A DNA stretch of 64,000 nucleotides from Streptomyces sp. IMTB 2501 (GTDB lineage Bacteria > Actinomycetota > Actinomycetes > Streptomycetales > Streptomycetaceae), in contig NZ_MQUS01000009.1 in the NCBI RefSeq assembly GCF_001953885.1, forward strand, positions 62,277-126,276, given 5' to 3'. Below the pieces are notes generated by a model. The model saw only the letters and a list, made by a program, of their open reading frames with translations. It searched no databases and was not told where the DNA came from. The translations under genes and the position numbers were made by a program. Below, piece by piece: positions 1 to 8,934 of this stretch (its first letter is position 1; each line of letters starts with the position of its first letter).

Positions 1-1
1 G

Positions 2-757
2 GTGTACGCCTGGCCCTGGCCCAGCGAGGGCGGGCCCGCCGAGGCCGGGGCGGTGGTGGAGGGCGCCGCCGCCGACGCGGGGCCGACGGACTACGCCCGC
101 GACAAGCGGGGCGGCGAGCTGGCCGCCGTCGAGGCCTTCGGCGAGCGGAACTCGCTGCTGGTGCGGGCCGGGCTGATCCTCGGCCCGTACGAGAACGTGG
201 GCCGGCTGCCCTGGTGGCTGAACCGGATCGCCCGGGGCGGCCCGGTCCTCGCCCCGGGCCCGCGTGAGCTGCCGGTGCAGTTCATCGACGCCCGCGACCT
301 GGCCGGCTGGCTGCTCGGGGCGGTCGAGCGGTCGCTGAGCGGGCCGTACGACCTGGTCGGCCCGCCGGGGCACACCACCATGGGTGAGCTGCTCGACACC
401 TGTGTCCGGGTCACTGGCGCCGGCGCCGAACTGCGCTGGACCGGCCCGGAGATGATACTGGCCGCCGGGATCCAGCCCTGGACCCAGCTGCCGGTGTGGG
501 TACCGCCGGACGACGAGCTGTACGCCGCCGCCCACCGCACGGACGTCTCCCGGGCGCTGGCCACCGGCCTGGTGTGCCGGCCCGCCGCGGAGACCGTCGC
601 CGACACCTGGCACTGGCTGACCGGGATCGGCGGCGAGCCGCCCCGACGCCCGGACCGCCCGCCCGTCGGCCTCGACCCCGAGACGGAAACGGAGGTGCTG
701 GCCGGGGCCGGGGGTGTACCTGGCACCACCCCGGAAGAGGCGACTTCGGACGACTGA
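2..757 (+). CDS. NAD(P)-dependent epimerase/dehydratase family protein, 5' partial
   Basis: The N-terminal part lies outside the window, so the glycine-rich nucleotide-binding motif is not seen. The visible 251 residues look like the C-terminal half of an extended short-chain dehydrogenase: YARDK at residues 31-35 fits the YxxxK catalytic pair, followed by the family-typical LLVRAGLILGPYE and QFIDARDLAGWLL segments. The tail from about residue 215 is Pro/Glu-rich and probably disordered. The substrate cannot be inferred. The gene ends 31 bp before the sensor kinase, so the two may be co-transcribed. GTG at base 2 is only the first in-frame codon available, not a true start. Confidence 0.8.
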   Translation: MYAWPWPSEGGPAEAGAVVEGAAADAGPTDYARDKRGGELAAVEAFGERNSLLVRAGLILGPYENVGRLPWWLNRIARGGPVLAPGPRELPVQFIDARDLAGWLLGAVERSLSGPYDLVGPPGHTTMGELLDTCVRVTGAGAELRWTGPEMILAAGIQPWTQLPVWVPPDDELYAAAHRTDVSRALATGLVCRPAAETVADTWHWLTGIGGEPPRRPDRPPVGLDPETETEVLAGAGGVPGTTPEEATSDD

Positions 758-788
758 CGCGTACAGGGCCGTCGGCAAGACTGGCCGC

Positions 789-2063
789 ATGAACATCGAC
801 ACGAAGAGAGACGGCTTCCGCACCCTGGCCGGGGAGACGCTGCTGGCCGCCGTGCGGGGACTGGTGCTGGCACTCGTGGTGCTGCCGTGCGGTGTGGCGT
901 TTCTCGTCCTGACCCTCGTCTCCGTCGCGCTCGTCCCGCTCGGCATCGGGCTCGTCACCACTCCGGCGGTCCTCACTGGTGTACGGGCTCTCGCGGACGC
1001 CCGCAGGAGGCTCGCGGCGGAGTGGTGCGGGATCCGGATACCGGCGGTGTACCAGCCGCTCCCGAAGACCGCCGGCCCGTGGACGCGCACGGTCGCCCTG
1101 CTCCGGGACCCGCAGGTGCGGCGGGACCTGCTCTGGCTGCCGGCGGACATGACCGCGGGCTTCGTCACCGCGCTGCTGCCCGCCGTGCTGGTGTTCTTCC
1201 CGGTCGAGGGGTTCCTGCTGGCAGCCGGGCTGTGGCGGGCGTACGTGCACGGTCCGCACGACACCTACTGGTACGCCTTCGTGCCGGTGACCGGCCAGGC
1301 GAGCGCCTTCGGCGCGGCCGCGCTCGGCGCCGTGATCCTGGCCGCCGGCCGGCGCCTCACCCCGCGGCTGCTGACCACGCACTTCCAGCTCACCCGCGCC
1401 GTGCTCGGCGGCGACGCGGAACTCGCCGAGCGGGTCCGGGTGCTGACCGAGACCCGGCGGGACGCCGTGGACACCTCCGCCGCCGAACTGCGCCGCATCG
1501 AGCGGGACCTGCACGACGGGGCGCAGGCCCGGCTGGTCGCCATGGGCATGGACCTGGGCACCATCGAGATGCTGGTGGAACACGACCCGGCGCAGGCCAA
1601 GCGGCTGCTCGCCCAGGCCCGCCGGAACTCCGCCGAGGCCCTGGAGGAGCTGCGCGACCTGGTGCGCGGCATCCATCCGCCGGTCCTCGCCGAACGGGGG
1701 CTTGGCGACGCCGTACGGGCGCTGGCACTGCGGCTGCCGCTGCCGGCCGAGGTGAGCGTGGAGCTGGCGGGCCGCGCGGACGCGCCGGTCGAGTCGGCGG
1801 CCTACTTCGCGGTCAGCGAGGTGCTCACCAACGCCGTCAAGCACTCCGGCGCCGACCGGATCTGGGTCGACGTGCACCACACCGACGGGCGGCTGCGGAT
1901 CACGGTCACCGACAACGGCAAGGGCGGCGCGGCGATCGGCGCCGGGTCGGGGCTCGCCGGGGTCGAGCGCCGGCTCGGTACATTCGACGGCGTCCTGGCC
2001 GTCAGCAGCCCCACCGGCGGTCCCACCCTGGTGACGATGGAGATCCCGTGCGCGTTGTCCTAG
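789..2063 (+). CDS. Sensor histidine kinase (HisKA_3 type)
   Basis: A membrane histidine kinase of the NarX/DesK class, 424 residues. The N-terminal half has hydrophobic stretches at about residues 12-50, 125-150 and 165-185, as in the actinobacterial 'sensor' domain. The dimerisation motif ERDLHDGAQARL places the phospho-acceptor at His242. The ATPase domain has the N box in LTNAVKHSGA and the G box in DNGKGG...GSGLAGVERRLG. The ATG at 789 was preferred over upstream in-frame codons because the protein then starts just before the first membrane segment. Its last 16 bp overlap the response regulator, indicating translational coupling. The signal is unknown. Confidence 0.9.
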   Translation: MNIDTKRDGFRTLAGETLLAAVRGLVLALVVLPCGVAFLVLTLVSVALVPLGIGLVTTPAVLTGVRALADARRRLAAEWCGIRIPAVYQPLPKTAGPWTRTVALLRDPQVRRDLLWLPADMTAGFVTALLPAVLVFFPVEGFLLAAGLWRAYVHGPHDTYWYAFVPVTGQASAFGAAALGAVILAAGRRLTPRLLTTHFQLTRAVLGGDAELAERVRVLTETRRDAVDTSAAELRRIERDLHDGAQARLVAMGMDLGTIEMLVEHDPAQAKRLLAQARRNSAEALEELRDLVRGIHPPVLAERGLGDAVRALALRLPLPAEVSVELAGRADAPVESAAYFAVSEVLTNAVKHSGADRIWVDVHHTDGRLRITVTDNGKGGAAIGAGSGLAGVERRLGTFDGVLAVSSPTGGPTLVTMEIPCALS

Positions 2064-2701
2064 CCGAAGACCTCTTCCTGCTGCGCGACGGGCTGGTCCG
2101 GATGCTTCAGGCCTTCGGCTTCGAGATCGCCGCCGCCGTCGAGTCCGGCCCCGAACTCACCCGGGCACTGGCCGAGTCGGAGCCGGACGTGGCCGTGGTC
2201 GACGTGCGGCTACCGCCCACGCACACCGACGAGGGCCTGCAGTGCGCGCTCGCGGCCCGCAAGGCGCGGCCGGGGCTGCCGGTGCTGGTGCTCTCCCAGC
2301 ACGTGGAGCAGCTGTACGCGCGCGAGCTGCTCGCGGACGGCACCGGCGGGATCGGCTATCTGCTGAAGGACCGGGTCTTCGACGCCGAGCAGTTCATCGA
2401 CGCCGTACGGCGGGTCGCGGCCGGTGGTACGGCGATGGACCCGCAGGTCATCCAGCAGCTGCTTGCCCGGCGCGCGGCCGACGACCGGCCGCTCGCGGGC
2501 CTGACCCCGCGCGAGCTGGAGGTACTGGAGCTGATGGCGCAGGGCCGGTCGAACGCGGGCATCGCGGCCCAGCTGGTGGTGACGGAGCGGGCCATCGCCA
2601 AGCACACCTCCAACATCTTCGCCAAGCTGGGCCTGGAGGTGTCGGACGACGACAACCGGCGTGTCCTGGCGGTCCTCGCCCACCTCGACCGGGACCGGTG
2701 A
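2048..2701 (+). CDS. LuxR/NarL-family response regulator
   Basis: Cognate regulator of the preceding kinase, 217 residues. The receiver domain opens with VRVVLAEDLFLLRDG (acidic pocket) and carries the predicted phospho-acceptor Asp52 in VAVVDVRLPP, then the conserved Lys in YLLKD. The C-terminal LuxR helix-turn-helix runs from LTPRELEVLELMAQG to IFAKLGL, ending near residue 200. GTG at 2048 is chosen because the receiver's first beta strand begins immediately after it; the start lies inside the kinase gene (16-bp overlap). The target genes cannot be identified from the window, though the secreted DUF1996 gene follows directly. Confidence 0.9.
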   Translation: MRVVLAEDLFLLRDGLVRMLQAFGFEIAAAVESGPELTRALAESEPDVAVVDVRLPPTHTDEGLQCALAARKARPGLPVLVLSQHVEQLYARELLADGTGGIGYLLKDRVFDAEQFIDAVRRVAAGGTAMDPQVIQQLLARRAADDRPLAGLTPRELEVLELMAQGRSNAGIAAQLVVTERAIAKHTSNIFAKLGLEVSDDDNRRVLAVLAHLDRDR

Positions 2702-2856
2702 CCGGAATCGGCGTGACCTGCCAACTCCCCTGTTTCTGCGAGTAATTTGTGAGACCGGTGAACAACTCTGAGGCGGTGTCCGTATGGAAGGGCGCCGCTT
2801 CACTCCTGTCGGGCGCCCCGATGCTGCCCCGCTCGCAAGGAAGTCAGAGGAGTTCC

Positions 2857-4386
2857 ATGGGACGCAACACACGAAAACGCCGTACGCCGCTGGCCACCAA
2901 GGCCATAGCCGCATCGGCGGCCCTAGCGCTCGGTGGGGGCGGGCTGATCTGGGCGAACTTCTATGCCTCCGCGCACGAGTCGAACAACCAGACGTGGGGA
3001 GGCAACCAGACGAAGGCCGCGACGGCGCAGGTCGCGACGATCTCATGCCCGGACGTCCAGCAGAAGCTGACCAACGTGCCCTGGCGGGCCCGCCAGGGCG
3101 TGGCGACCGAGCTGGCCAACCTCGACAAGCAGATCACCGAGGCCTACACCCGGCTCGCCTCCACCCGGGACGCGCAGTCCAAGGACCCGAGCTTCGTGCA
3201 GAACGCGATCGTCGGCCCTCTCAAGGACAAGCGGGCCGCGACGATCGACCGGATTCGCATCGACATCCAGCGGGTCGGCGGGTCGGTCAACGGCTGGCTG
3301 TCCCAGCTCGCCGCCTGTACGACCCAGACCGCCAACCAGACCACCGCCGGGGGGCAGCAGCAGAACAACGGTGGTCAACAGCAGAACAACGGCGGACAGC
3401 AGCAGAACAACGGCGGTCAGCAGCAGGGTGGCCAGCAGCAGGGCAACAACGGTGGCCAGGGCGGTGACGGCCCGGCCGCGGCGGACTTCGTGGACATCAC
3501 GAAGGTCGCCCCGAACGTCCAGGGCAAGCCGCAGAATCAGCAGAACGCCTCGACCGGCACGTTCATCACGCGCTGCGGCGTGAACGCGAACCAGAACCAC
3601 AACAGCGACAACGTGATCGTCGCCCCCGGTGTGACCAACGGTGCCCACCACGTGCACGACTACGTCGGCAACCAGAAGGTCAACGCGTTCTCCAGCAACC
3701 AGACGTTCCTGCAGGGCGGCACCAGCTGCCAGAACCGCAACGACCTGTCGGCGTACTACTGGCCGGTCATCCGCGAGCAGGACGGCACCCAGGAGAAGGA
3801 CGCGAACGCGGACGGCGGTGGCAAGGACCTCAACGTCGGCAAGATCCTGGTCGCCCAGCAGGCGCAGATCAAGTACGTCGGCAGCCCGGCGAGCAAGGTC
3901 GTCGCGATGCCGCAGTTCCTGCGGATCATCACCGGTGACGCCAAGGCCTTCGTCAACGGCCCGGGCAACGCCAACGCGCACTGGAGCTGCACCGGCTTCG
4001 AGAACAAGGTGCAGCTGACGGACAAGTACCCGATCTGTCCGCAGGGCAGCCAGGTGGTGCGCTCGTTCGCCTTCCAGAGCTGCTGGGACGGCGTGAACAT
4101 CGACAGCGCCAACCACCGCACGCACGTGGCCTTCGCCGACCCCGCGAGCGGGGTCTGCCCGAACGGCTTCAAGGCGATCCCGCAGCTGACGATGCGCCTC
4201 GTGTACAACGTGCCGCAGCCCGTCGTCCAGGCGGACGGCACGGTGAAGAACGCCTACGCGGTGGACGGCTTCCCGGAGGAGCTGCACAAGCCGATCACCG
4301 ATCACGACGACTTCATCAGCGTCACGACCGGCGGTCTGGCCAACAAGATCGCGAACTGCATCAACAGCGGTCGCAGGTGCGCCTGA
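2857..4386 (+). CDS. Secreted DUF1996 domain protein with Gln/Asn-rich linker
   Basis: A 509-residue exported protein. The start ATG follows a clear AGAGGAG ribosome site. Residues 1-45 form a basic then hydrophobic export signal. Residues about 50-160 are a helical, charged segment; 164-204 are a low-complexity linker of GGQQQNN repeats; the rest is a DUF1996 domain with the characteristic HHVHDYVGN motif, a Cys-rich core (TRCGVN, GTSCQN, HWSCTG, QSCWDG) and the [15 protein letters not shown]-like end. DUF1996 proteins are secreted in fungi and actinobacteria and have no established reaction. The transcript ends at a strong hairpin shared with the convergent lipoprotein gene. Confidence 0.88.
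   Translation: MGRNTRKRRTPLATKAIAASAALALGGGGLIWANFYASAHESNNQTWGGNQTKAATAQVATISCPDVQQKLTNVPWRARQGVATELANLDKQITEAYTRLASTRDAQSKDPSFVQNAIVGPLKDKRAATIDRIRIDIQRVGGSVNGWLSQLAACTTQTANQTTAGGQQQNNGGQQQNNGGQQQNNGGQQQGGQQQGNNGGQGGDGPAAADFVDITKVAPNVQGKPQNQQNASTGTFITRCGVNANQNHNSDNVIVAPGVTNGAHHVHDYVGNQKVNAFSSNQTFLQGGTSCQNRNDLSAYYWPVIREQDGTQEKDANADGGGKDLNVGKILVAQQAQIKYVGSPASKVVAMPQFLRIITGDAKAFVNGPGNANAHWSCTGFENKVQLTDKYPICPQGSQVVRSFAFQSCWDGVNIDSANHRTHVAFADPASGVCPNGFKAIPQLTMRLVYNVPQPVVQADGTVKNAYAVDGFPEELHKPITDHDDFISVTTGGLANKIANCINSGRRCA
3346..3468 (+). repeat. In-gene 21-bp repeats encoding GGQQQNN
   Basis: Inside the DUF1996 gene, about four copies of a 21-bp unit encode GGQQQNN, degenerating to GGQQQGN at the 3' end. 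The copies differ at wobble positions (ggt/ggc, caa/cag), so the peptide is conserved better than the DNA. It joins the helical N-terminal segment to the DUF1996 domain and is probably a flexible hydrophilic linker. Such repeats are prone to copy-number change between strains. Confidence 0.85.
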
Positions 4387-4411
4387 TCACCTGACGCGGG
4401 CCACGAGACGA

Positions 4412-4447
4412 GGCCGGTGACGGACCCCCCTCCCGTCACCGGCCTTT
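4412..4447. terminator. Bidirectional hairpin terminator
   Basis: A perfect 12-bp stem, GGCCGGTGACGG (4412-4423) pairing with CCGTCACCGGCC (4433-4444), with a 9-nt loop and a short TTT on the + strand. It lies between the stops of the convergent DUF1996 and lipoprotein genes and can serve both. Confidence 0.85.
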
Positions 4448-4456
4448 CCGTGTGTT

Positions 4457-4858
4457 TCAGCCGCCGTGCATGGAATGGGAGGAGTGATTGGTACCCATCT
4501 CCACGTCCCCGCCCAGCGTGCCGCGCAGCGCCTTGACGACGCCGTCGTCGCCGACCGCGACCCACTTGCGGCCGACGAGGTAGTAACCGCCGTAGTCCTT
4601 CGCATCGTTGATCCACTCGCGCTGGCCGCGGTCGGTGGCGAAGGTGGCGAGGATGAACCTGCCGTCGCTGTTCGTGCAGATGGCCTGCCGGAGTTCATCG
4701 GCGTCGGTCTGCATGTTCGGCCGGCACTTCACCTCGGCGGCCAGGCTCTCCAGGCTGCCGGTCGCGGTGGCCGGGACCGCCTTGGTCTCTCCACCCGCAC
4801 CGCAGCCCGCCAGCGCCAGTACGGCCGCGGTGGCCGGCAGCAGTCGTGTCACCCTCAT
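4457..4858 (-). CDS. Small putative lipoprotein, function unknown
   Basis: A 133-residue protein with a lipoprotein signal peptide: MRVTR, a hydrophobic core, then the lipobox LAGC (Cys at about residue 19). The mature part has two Cys residues (KCRPN and AICTN) that could form a disulfide, a GYYLVGRKW strand and a His/Ser-rich tail ending in SMHGG. The compact C-terminal part reads as a small beta-rich extracytoplasmic domain of a kind common in Streptomyces. No catalytic motif is visible. It ends at the shared hairpin terminator. Confidence 0.75.
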   Translation of the reverse strand: MRVTRLLPATAAVLALAGCGAGGETKAVPATATGSLESLAAEVKCRPNMQTDADELRQAICTNSDGRFILATFATDRGQREWINDAKDYGGYYLVGRKWVAVGDDGVVKALRGTLGGDVEMGTNHSSHSMHGG

Positions 4859-5001
4859 CTGTTCCTCCGGTCCTGTGGGCCCAGCATGCCTCAGCTCCTT
4901 CGGATACGGCTCCCGGCCACCGCCTGCTCAAAGGTGACGGCCGAAAGGGCGGAATCACCCGTCCGGGGTGACCAACGTCCGGCTCGCTCGTTTTCCCGGA
5001 C

Positions 5002-6921
5002 GTGCAGTCACAGGATGTAGCCCAGCGTCACGCCCCCGCCTCCGCCGGACAGCCCGGACCGGTCGACGTCGAGCAGGCCGAGGCCGCGCTCGTCGAGCAC
5101 TATCCACGGCTGGTCCGGATCGCCTACCTGGTGCTGCCACCCGGACTCGGCCGCAGCCGCCGGGTGCTGACCGCGCACTCCCTCGCCCAGCGCTCCCTGC
5201 CCAGCGGCCGGGGGCAGCAGCCCGTGATCCCGGCGCAGGCCTCGGGCGAGGACGGCGACCCCGGGTACGCCTTCCTGCGCGAGCGCGTCCTGACCACGGC
5301 CCTGGAGGCGGCCCGGCCCCGCAAGGGCCTGCCCCGGCTCTCCCAGCTGCCGCCGCTGCTGCCCCAGGTGTGGGGCCTCAAGCTGTTCCCGCGCTCCGGC
5401 GGCGCCGACGAACTCGCCCTGGACCAGCGGCTGTCCGCCCTGTCCGGCCCGGCCCGCGCCGCCTATGTGCTGCGCGGCCTGGAGCAGCTGTCGGACGCCG
5501 AGATCCGGGACCTGCTGACGGCCGCCGGGGTCGACGACCCGGGCGGCGCGCTGGCGCAGGCCAACGGCGTGCCCACCCAGCCCGCGCTGCTGGCCTCCGC
5601 CGAGTTCGACCCCTGTCTACTGCAGGCCCGGCCCACGGATCTGATGCGCCGCCGCCAGCACTCCAAGGCCGCGCTCGCCGCCGCCGCGGCGCTCGCGGTG
5701 TGCGGGGCGCTGATCTCCCTGCCCGGCGACGGCTGGGGCCCCGACGGCGCCGCCGCGCCCGTCTACGCCGGGAACCCGGCCGCCGAGGCCGCCCTCGACC
5801 CGGCCCGGCTGATCCGGGTCACCCCCACCGCCTGGGAGTCCGCCGCCCGCACCGACTTCTCGGTGTGGCCCGCGCGCGGCCAGCTCACCGGAGACTCCGG
5901 GCTGCTGCGCCGCGCCCTCGCCGTATGGGCCCGCCCCGGCGCGACGGTCCATGTCTCGGCGACGGTCGGCACCGAGCCCGGCGGCCCGGCCGGCCCGCCC
6001 CAGCTGCTGTACGCGGGCCAGGTGGACAACGCCCGCGTGGTCGTGTTCTACGACGGTCTGCGCATCGCCCGGTACGCCGAGCCGGTCGACGGCACCCAGG
6101 GCGCGGCCCTCGACTTCGCCCGTGCCGACGGCGCGACCGGCGCCGAGGCGAGCGCGCTGGTGCTGGGCCGTTCCGACGGCAACGTGCAGTATCTGACCGC
6201 GCCCTGGGTGCAGAAGGCGGCCTCCCGGAACCTGATGAAGCCGGACTCGTCCGCAACCTCGCTGAAGGTCACCAACGGTGTCACGGCACCGCTGGCCAGC
6301 CCCGCGCTGCGCCCCGGCAACTGCACCTCCTGGACGGTGCTCCAGCTGACCGACGCCTCCGGCACCGCTGTCACCACCGACCTGGGCGAGCTGGTGCCCG
6401 CCCACCTCACCGTCGGCAGGCCCGGCTCACCCGGCGAGGTGTCCGACGCCGCAGGGCGCGCCGCCTGGGCACCGTTCGCCTGCTCGCTGGCGGCGGAGCG
6501 CTCGGTCGGGGTGCGCAGCGTCAACGCCTGGTCGTACGCCGACCAGCCGCTGCCCGACGGCAGCGGGGCGGCCGAGTGGATGTGCACCAGGGCCGAGACC
6601 TGGCGCGGCGACGGTACGGGCGCGCTCGCCCAGTTCCGCACGCCGGGCGGACGGTCGGCGGCGGTGGTCGCCAAGGGCACGGATGCGCTGTCCTGCGGGC
6701 CGCGTGATCCCCATGTGCTCGCCGGCGTGAAGTGGAAGTCCGCGTCCGGGCACTGGTACCTGCTGGCGGCGGGCGACAAGGACACGGCGTCGATCCATGC
6801 GGGGGGCGGGGTCACCGCCGCCGGACAGGGCCAGTTCCTGGTTGCCCGGGCCAAGCAGGGGGCCCGGGCCACGCTGAAGGGCACACTGGAGAACGGTCAG
6901 GCGATCAACGGGTTGCAGTAG
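5002..6921 (+). CDS. Membrane protein with degenerate ECF-sigma-like N-terminus
   Basis: A 639-residue protein not assigned to a named family. Residues about 20-190 resemble an ECF sigma factor that has lost its usual core: EHYPRLVRIAYLVLPPG is like sigma region 2.1, and LSALSGPARAAYVLRGLEQLSDAEIRDLL is like the region 4 helices. One membrane segment follows at about 222-240 (SKAALAAAAALAVCGALISL), then a roughly 400-residue, probably extracytoplasmic domain with paired Cys (GNCTSW, PFACSL, EWMCTR, LSCGPR). The start is GTG at 5002 with a weak ribosome site, so it is less certain than the rest. It could be a membrane-tethered regulator or a sigma-derived scaffold. Confidence 0.75.
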   Translation: MQSQDVAQRHAPASAGQPGPVDVEQAEAALVEHYPRLVRIAYLVLPPGLGRSRRVLTAHSLAQRSLPSGRGQQPVIPAQASGEDGDPGYAFLRERVLTTALEAARPRKGLPRLSQLPPLLPQVWGLKLFPRSGGADELALDQRLSALSGPARAAYVLRGLEQLSDAEIRDLLTAAGVDDPGGALAQANGVPTQPALLASAEFDPCLLQARPTDLMRRRQHSKAALAAAAALAVCGALISLPGDGWGPDGAAAPVYAGNPAAEAALDPARLIRVTPTAWESAARTDFSVWPARGQLTGDSGLLRRALAVWARPGATVHVSATVGTEPGGPAGPPQLLYAGQVDNARVVVFYDGLRIARYAEPVDGTQGAALDFARADGATGAEASALVLGRSDGNVQYLTAPWVQKAASRNLMKPDSSATSLKVTNGVTAPLASPALRPGNCTSWTVLQLTDASGTAVTTDLGELVPAHLTVGRPGSPGEVSDAAGRAAWAPFACSLAAERSVGVRSVNAWSYADQPLPDGSGAAEWMCTRAETWRGDGTGALAQFRTPGGRSAAVVAKGTDALSCGPRDPHVLAGVKWKSASGHWYLLAAGDKDTASIHAGGGVTAAGQGQFLVARAKQGARATLKGTLENGQAINGLQ

Positions 6922-6997
6922 GACGTTGCTGACATCCGTGTAAACAAGCTCTGCCACGGGGGTTCTCAGCAGGCCTACCCGCCAGTACATTGACGCC

Positions 6998-7876
6998 ATG
7001 TCTAACACGCAGGCCCGGGTGCCGCTCAAGGCACGCAAGGTGTCCTTCTCCTGGGACGGCACGCCGCTGCACTGGGTGCCGGGGGATCCGTTCACCACGC
7101 ACACCATCAACGTGCTGCACCTGCTGCTGCCCGCCGGTGAGCGATGGTTCGTGCACGTGTACAAGCAGGTGCTGCCGTACATACGCGACGAACGGCTCCG
7201 CGAGGACGTCATCGGGTTCATCGGCCAGGAGGCGATGCACTCCCAGGCCCATGACGAGGTGCTGCCACACCTGCGCGAGCAGGGCCTCGACCCGACGCCG
7301 TACACCGCGCAGGTCGACTGGTTCTTCGAGAAGCTGCTCGGTGACCGGACACTGCCGCCGGGCCGGCCGCGCCGGTGGTGGCTGATGGAGCGGGTCGCGC
7401 TCATCGCCGCGATCGAGCACTACACCGCGTTCCTCGGCAACTGGGTGCTCAACGCCGAGGAACTCGACCGGCGCGGCGCCGACCCGACCATGCTGGACCT
7501 GCTGCGCTGGCACGGCGCGGAGGAGGTCGAGCACCGCTCCGTCGCCTTCGAGCTGTTCACGCACGTCGACGGCAGCTACAGCCGACGGGTACGGACCTGG
7601 GCGACGGCCTTCTCGGCGCTGGTGTTCCTGTGGCAGCGCGGGGCGCGCTTCTTCATGGAGAACGACCCGACCCTCATCGACGGCAGGGCGAGCTTCAAGG
7701 ACTTCTACGTCCGCGGCAGGCGCGGTCTGCTCCCCGGCACCGGGGACATGGTCCGGTCCATCCCCCGCTATCTGAGCCGCGGTTACCACCCCTCGCAGGA
7801 GGGCGACACCGAGCAGGCCGTCGCCTATCTGGCCTCCTCCCCCGCGGCCACGGCGGCGGAGAAGAGGGCCGCCTGA
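6998..7876 (+). CDS. Ferritin-like di-iron protein (PF10118 'metal-dependent hydrolase' family)
   Basis: A 292-residue soluble, mostly helical protein. Databases label this family a predicted metal-dependent hydrolase, but the residues match a four-helix di-iron carboxylate centre: Glu49 (PAGERWF), Glu78-x2-His81 (GQEAMHSQ), Glu140 (AAIEHYTAF) and Glu176-x2-His179 (AEEVEHRS). That pattern is typical of oxygen-activating proteins. The gene's TGA overlaps the ATG of a ferredoxin reductase (ATGA), suggesting an oxygenase with its own electron donor (inference). The TetR gene behind them is a likely local regulator. The substrate is unknown. Confidence 0.82.
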   Translation: MSNTQARVPLKARKVSFSWDGTPLHWVPGDPFTTHTINVLHLLLPAGERWFVHVYKQVLPYIRDERLREDVIGFIGQEAMHSQAHDEVLPHLREQGLDPTPYTAQVDWFFEKLLGDRTLPPGRPRRWWLMERVALIAAIEHYTAFLGNWVLNAEELDRRGADPTMLDLLRWHGAEEVEHRSVAFELFTHVDGSYSRRVRTWATAFSALVFLWQRGARFFMENDPTLIDGRASFKDFYVRGRRGLLPGTGDMVRSIPRYLSRGYHPSQEGDTEQAVAYLASSPAATAAEKRAA

Positions 7877-8898
7877 TGCCCAGGCTGCGTACTGTCGCGC
7901 TCCTCGCGGGCGCCGCCCTGCTGACCCGGCAGGCCCTGCGCCGCCGTATCCAGGTCTCGCCGCTGTGGCCGATGCCCGCGCTGGAGGAGCCCATTTCGGG
8001 CCGTCCGCGCTCGCGGGCGCTGCGGCTGCTGGTGACCTCGCACGAGACCGTGGCCGACGGGGTCGTTCAGCTCCGTCTCGAAGGGCCGGACCTGCCCCGC
8101 TGGGAGCCCGGCGCGCATCTCGACCTCGTCCTGCCGTCGGGGCTCGTCCGGCAGTACTCGCTGTGCGGTGACCCCGAGGACACCTCCTCGTACACCGTCG
8201 CGACCCGGCTGGTCGAGAACGGGCGGGGCGGCTCGCGCGAGGTCCACGAGCAGGTGACGGAGGGCATGGAACTGGAGGTGCGGGGGCCCCGGAACCGTTT
8301 TCCGCTGGTCGAGGCCGAGTCGTACGTCTTCGTCGCCGGCGGGATCGGGATCACCCCACTGCTGCCGATGCTGCGGGCACTCCCGGAGAACGCCGAGTGG
8401 CGGCTGCTGTACGCGGGGCGCGACAGGGCCTCGATGCCCTTCCTGGAGGAGGTCGAGAAGCTGGGCCGCGACCAGGTGACCGTCGTGGAGGGGCGGCCGG
8501 ACCTCGACGCGCTGGAGGTGAGCGAAGGGGCCACCGTCTACGCCTGCGGTCCCGAGGGGCTCATGGCGGCCGCCACGGCACGCTTCCCGGACGTCCGTCT
8601 CGAACGCTTCACGCCCCGTACGTCGTCCGAGGGCAACACGGAGTTCGAGGTCGAACTCCGGCGCAGCGGGCGGACCTTGACCGTACCGGCCGACTCCACC
8701 GTGCTGGCCGCCGTACGCCGGGAACTGCCGGACACCGCCTACTCCTGTGAGCAGGGGTTCTGCGGGACCTGTCAACAGCGGGTGCTGGAAGGGGAGATCG
8801 ACCACCGGGACGAGCTGCTGACGGACGAGGAGCGCGCCGACTCGATGCTGATCTGTGTGTCGCGGTCCCGGAGCGATCGTTTGGCGCTCGACATGTGA
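7876..8898 (+). CDS. Ferredoxin reductase with C-terminal [2Fe-2S] domain (PDR/VanB type)
   Basis: A 340-residue flavin oxidoreductase moving electrons from NAD(P)H through flavin to a plant-type iron-sulfur cluster. Order: hydrophobic N-terminus (residues 5-20), flavin domain with RQYSLCGDP, nucleotide-binding domain with VAGGIGITPLLPM and VYACGPEGLM, and a 2Fe-2S domain with CEQGFCGTCQQ plus a distal Cys in MLICVSRS, giving all four ligands. The start overlaps the stop of the di-iron gene by one base, so both should be made together. It is probably the reductase of that protein; the N-terminal hydrophobic stretch may attach it to the membrane. Confidence 0.9.
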   Translation: MPRLRTVALLAGAALLTRQALRRRIQVSPLWPMPALEEPISGRPRSRALRLLVTSHETVADGVVQLRLEGPDLPRWEPGAHLDLVLPSGLVRQYSLCGDPEDTSSYTVATRLVENGRGGSREVHEQVTEGMELEVRGPRNRFPLVEAESYVFVAGGIGITPLLPMLRALPENAEWRLLYAGRDRASMPFLEEVEKLGRDQVTVVEGRPDLDALEVSEGATVYACGPEGLMAAATARFPDVRLERFTPRTSSEGNTEFEVELRRSGRTLTVPADSTVLAAVRRELPDTAYSCEQGFCGTCQQRVLEGEIDHRDELLTDEERADSMLICVSRSRSDRLALDM

Positions 8899-8932
8899 AC
8901 ACCTGCGGCCGGAACCGATCGGTAAGGTGTTC
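8897..8932. promoter_or_regulatory. Nested inverted repeat before the tetR gene
   Basis: GAACACCT (8897-8904) and AGGTGTTC (8925-8932) are perfect 8-bp arms around 20 nt, which hold a second palindrome ACCGATCGGT (8914-8923). The element overlaps the stop codon of the reductase gene and ends 2 bp before the tetR ATG. It could be an autoregulatory operator or an RNA hairpin covering the tetR start. Confidence 0.55.
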
Positions 8933-8934
8933 GC

